From Davidsoniella eucalypti (Eukaryota > Ascomycota > Sordariomycetes > Microascales > Ceratocystidaceae), in NCBI GenBank assembly GCA_004009845.1, contig RMBW01000011.1:248001-312000 (forward strand): DNA of 64,000 nt, given 5' to 3'. The notes under the pieces are model-generated. The model ran no database searches, had not been told where the DNA came from, and was given only the letters and a program-made list of their open reading frames with translations. Position numbers and translations under genes: made by a program. Positions 60,486 through 64,000 of the stretch are shown in pieces (position 1 is the first letter of the stretch; the number at the start of each line of letters is the position of its first letter).

Positions 60486-61708
60486 CTACCGTTTCTCTAG
60501 ACCAGAAAAGCCTGGCAGCGGCTGCACACCGTCATGTTCCCAAAACCTATCACCGGTGCTCTTATTAGACCGACAGCTCTCAATATCGAACGGATCAGCC
60601 ACGGTTTTCCAAAACGACCGCGTATCTTTCCAGCCAGGACCGTCGAACTCAGAGACGCCGTCGCGTGCCAGATACACAGTATATTTCTGTGGCAAGAACA
60701 TTCGTGGGTGTTGGATATTGAACATGACCACATTAACCAGCATCAACATGGTTTCAAACACATAGAAGAACCACTCGTACCGGATAGTAGCCGATATCTC
60801 CGTGCTAGAGCCATGGTTCTGCACAGATGCTACGGCGTCCGTGAGAGCAAAGTACTCGACCACACGGTACACCGTGCGTGTCAGGATAAGCAACGAGGAT
60901 ATGTACAGCACCACGAAGAGCCGGCCTAGCGGCTTTCCGTGTCGAAGAACACCGCTTCGTCGGCATTGGTTATGGACATAGCCAGCCAGAGCTAGGAAAC
61001 TAGGTAGTACGAAGAGCTGGATGATTAAAGAGGCTTTGGCGAGAGAGTGGCCGGCTTCAATCTTGGAGGCTGATAAACTGCTGTTGGCGCTGTATGAGGC
61101 GCCGAGTCCATTCAGCACCTCGACAACACATGAAACGATGCCAAATGTAGTCAGTACACGTCCGGGATGGATAGGTGTGTGATATGGCACATAATATAGA
61201 ATGCGACCGAGAATATAGTAGTTCTGCAGCTCAAGAAGCGGCCTAGGTGAAAACATAGGGTTAGGGTTCTGTGTATCACGGAGCAAAGAGGGACATTGAA
61301 AGAAGCAGCGTGTAACTTACGGAGCTGCATAAACTAGACATATATGGGCAATATATGCACCTAACTTGTCATAGTTATACGAACAGTAGATCCGTATGGC
61401 AAATCCTGCGGTAAATATGGCGCAGCATAGCGGAAAAAGTGTAGTGACTTTCCAAGAACGATAGTGGCTGTATAGCGACAGTGATATTAGCATTAGGACC
61501 GCAGCAAAGAATAACTTAGAAGGTAGTGGGACTGACATGTTTTGGTAGAAATGAACAAAGAAAGATATCGCAAAGGCTATCGTGAAGAAGATAGCCGCTC
61601 CATGGTTAGGCGCGTAGTAGAAAAGACTCCCGTCAACTTGTCACTTGTTAGCAGAAGCTATGCCTTTTGTATAGTATATAGATGCATACCGTATTGTCCG
61701 TTTGACAT
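60486..61708 (-). CDS. RTA1-like seven-helix membrane protein
   Basis: Three exons are inferred: 61708-61690 (only 19 nt), 61636-61321 and 61242-60486, with introns of 53 and 78 nt. The product is 363 aa. The short first exon encodes MSNGQY, giving MSNGQYVDGSLFYYAPNHGA, the usual N-terminus of the RTA1/RTM1 family, before TM1 (AIFFTIAFAISFFVHFYQ). Seven hydrophobic helices can be recognised, with the family loop LQNYYILGRILYYV after TM3 and a cytosolic tail of about 60 residues. Fungal relatives confer resistance to aminocholesterol or sphingoid compounds and may move lipids (family knowledge); the substrate here is unknown. Intron 2 carries a TAGGGTTAGGGTT element. If only long frames were used, translation would begin at the internal Met in exon 2 and would lose TM1, so the short first exon is important. 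Confidence 0.85.
61256..61268. repeat. Interstitial telomere-type repeat in RTA1-like intron 2
   Basis: TAGGGTTAGGGTT contains two consecutive TTAGGG-type repeats. It lies within the second intron of the RTA1-like gene (61320-61243). Confidence 0.85.
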
Positions 61709-61811
61709 GATAGGAGAATAAAAAAAACCGGGCTGGAATGTATAGTCGCGTATTATGAGAATGAAGCGTAGATACTCAGACGAACGATATCACAGTATCG
61801 ATGAACATCAC

Positions 61812-61829
61812 ATATATATATATATATAT
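61812..61829. repeat. AT dinucleotide microsatellite
   Basis: About nine AT units stand in tandem just upstream of the RTA1-like gene. Confidence 0.85.
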
Positions 61830-62231
61830 TCAAGATGCCAACATCAGAGGCCCGGTGAGATACCGTGTGGCATTGCTCACCTACTATACGCCCTGTCACT
61901 TCTTGGCAGTGCCTACTTTGCTAGACCATATCGAGAGCAAATCAAGTGACGGCATCCCAACGTTCACGGCATCTCTTTCCGTCTTTTTGTCTTATTTTGT
62001 CATACATTCAATAGGCTGACAGAGTTAGCACTGCCCTGATTTCTGATGTACACTAAGGCTTCCGCTTCGGGATGGCTGATGCGTTCCTTTGGTTGTTATT
62101 TCAAGTTCGTTTCTCGTTTCTCTAGGCACTGATAACGGAATAAGGGAGCTTGGTAGTGGGGAAGAAACCGCCCCCCGTGATCAAAATACACTGTTGTCGG
62201 GCGTAGGATGAGACTAAAAGGTCGGCGTCTT

Positions 62232-62510
62232 ATGGTTTAGCTTGTTGTCATCAGTCAACCTTAATTCAATAAGAAAGATTAGACTTCATCTGCGAAATAC
62301 TGGAGCCTGCACTAGAACTCAATTTCGTAAGGTACATAAGTATATGTACAGCAGTCAAGTACATTTCTAGTTGATACCTCATGGTTCAACTTGTTGTCAA
62401 AAGGACCTTATTTTCAACCTTACGGGCTCTTTTGTATCTACAAATTACTGGAGCCTAGACTAGAGATAGATCTTATAGGGTATTTAAAACAATCAAGTGT
62501 GATCTTGGTA
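62232..62510. repeat. Diverged tandem duplication, about 150 bp unit
   Basis: Unit 1 starts ATGGTTTAGCTTGTTGTCA at 62232 and unit 2 ATGGTTCAACTTGTTGTCA at 62391. TACTGGAGCCTGCACTAGA at 62298 matches TACTGGAGCCTAGACTAGA at 62445. CAGTCAAGT at about 62352 matches CAATCAAGT at about 62490. Offsets of 159, 147 and 138 bp show indels. Most differences in the anchors are transitions. Confidence 0.7.
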
Positions 62511-64000
62511 TTATTGGCCTCATAAAATACTGTTGGCAAGCTTGGTGCAACTCTCTAAATCAAAACGCGACTCTATAAAAATATTCCCCTTATATCTCCT
62601 AGGCTAGTCCAATCAGAGTACAACTAGATCTTTACATACTTTTCTTCTATGAGCGGAATGTAACCTAGCCTATACAAAACATCTGAGCAAGAAAAAAATT
62701 AAAAAGGCACGGACTTTCGACTAACAAAACAAGAACAAGCATGAAAGTGCCCTGATCGAGGTTTGGTCATAATATATTGGTTATCAATATTTTCTCTCCA
62801 GTTCTTGAAGATGATTTTTCGATCAATAAAAGAATGGAAGGTCTAGATAATGAAATCGTTGTTGATAAAAAAAGTCAACAAGTGACGTAGATCGGGCATG
62901 TTTGAAATATCAGAAGGGTTAAACCCTAGCTATGTGTTGTCGGGCACAATCCAACTTTGTTTCGGAAACTTTACTCGATATCAACTAACAAACTCGTATT
63001 AGCTAGTAATTTGATTGGCTATATGATAGTAAGCCTCCGCCACCACATTTTGAACCTTTCTTGGCATATTTGTAGTCATTATGAGTGATTTTTGGTGTAG
63101 ATAGTTTGATCATTTGGTAAATAAATTGGTAGCAAGGCTTAAAGATGAACTACGCATCTCTCTACATGATACTTCTCAATATTTTCTTATCTTGGTATAT
63201 TTATGTTTATAGTTGCATGGTTTTCTAGACTCCTATCATTAGCTCTATTCTTCTTGAGCATATTCCTAAGTGATGGCATCAAACTATGTGTTTTGTGCCT
63301 ATGCAAGGATAACTTCATGAGAGATTTGATACCAGATATCTTCTAGCTGTCTAGAACATCAACTTTTCTATCAACAGAACCCCACTTCTGGCGGACTTTC
63401 CACCCATATTGTCGGTCATTGGGCCTTCGCAGTCTCTAGTGGGATTGACATTTGTGTCATTGATGCCCACAGTCTTGGACCTATCCCGATACATAAGAGT
63501 TCAACAGTGATGATATCAAAAAAGGACAATAAGTCTGGTCGTAGGGCTTGAAGAAGTATCGTTTGCGTAATGCTTTGGAAGGATTGCAAAGCAGTAGTAG
63601 AGGTCATTCCAGAGCTGTGTGATTTTGAATGGGTTGGGGAATGTTGGAGACTCCCTCGAAGCTTGCCATGTTATTCCTTCTATACTAGGTTGTTTTCTTC
63701 TCGTGGAACATTGCGAGAGGACCGAGTTATAACTAGTTATAGATAGCACAGCGGCCTACAAGAGATCCAGAGCTATGGGCATCTAACCAAATTTGGGATG
63801 CAACCATGTGGGAATTCCCAGTCTTGAAAGAAGGGTACAACAGAATATGGTTCTATCAAGGATATTGTCAGTAAGAAATGGACTACGATTGGCTCGAAGT
63901 AGTATGACGTTCCATATATTAGAATCAATATTGATGCCAATCCCAGTGATTCCATGTTGATGCATTAGATTTCTCTCATACCAGGTTGATTCTTCTCTAG

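Larger units (their letters stand above)
61709..64000. other. 2.3 kb AT-rich right end, diverged repeats
   Basis: No intact gene is visible. An AT dinucleotide run lies at 61812-61829. A diverged tandem duplication of about 150 bp occurs around 62232-62510. Two partly similar segments lie at about 63666 and 63952. Short minus-strand frames near 63.4-63.97 kb have no recognised domain. The AT-richness and the transition differences between repeats suggest decayed, possibly RIP-affected, repetitive DNA. Confidence 0.5.

Overview
The window is nuclear DNA from a filamentous ascomycete (Pezizomycotina). The reasons are short GT-AG introns (49 to 278 nt, mostly 50 to 110) with CTAAC-type branch points, fungus-specific families (RTA1-like, INP1, RfeG-like, a DIP5-type permease), long pyrimidine-rich leaders, and many interstitial TAGGGTTA boxes. 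The order cannot be fixed from sequence alone; a hypocrealean or other sordariomycete is only a guess. No rRNA, convincing tRNA, CRISPR array, intact transposon or secondary-metabolite core gene is visible. Twelve protein genes, reconstructed by joining exons, give about 19 kb of coding sequence, so roughly 70 percent of the window is non-coding. Layout, left to right: CAB2 (+, coenzyme A synthesis) and an MFSD10-like MFS transporter (+); a possible coding remnant near 5.2 to 5.7 kb; a small two-helix membrane protein of unknown function (-); a 5.5 kb gene-free stretch; an unusual SDR protein (-) whose catalytic tyrosine is phenylalanine; a 4.5 kb gap; the eight-exon importin NMD5/importin-7 (-); a DIP5-type amino acid permease (-); a secreted orphan protein with a Ser/Thr-rich tail (-); DNA polymerase eta RAD30 (+); a 10.9 kb gap; an RfeG-like putative regulator (+) with a long pyrimidine-rich leader; a 7.6 kb gap with a strongly T-rich top strand; INP1 (+, peroxisome retention); a membrane-anchored cupin (-); an RTA1-like seven-helix protein (-); and a gene-free, AT-rich end with diverged tandem repeats. 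The genes do not form one pathway or a cluster. They are mostly core cellular functions (CoA, nuclear import, translesion synthesis, peroxisome inheritance, amino acid uptake) mixed with fungal-specific membrane or secreted proteins. I found no clear new multi-gene system. The best leads are two over-represented 8-mers in the non-coding DNA (TAGGGTTA and the palindrome TACATGTA), the active-site-altered SDR with an inserted low-complexity segment, and the large non-coding domains around the RfeG-like gene.
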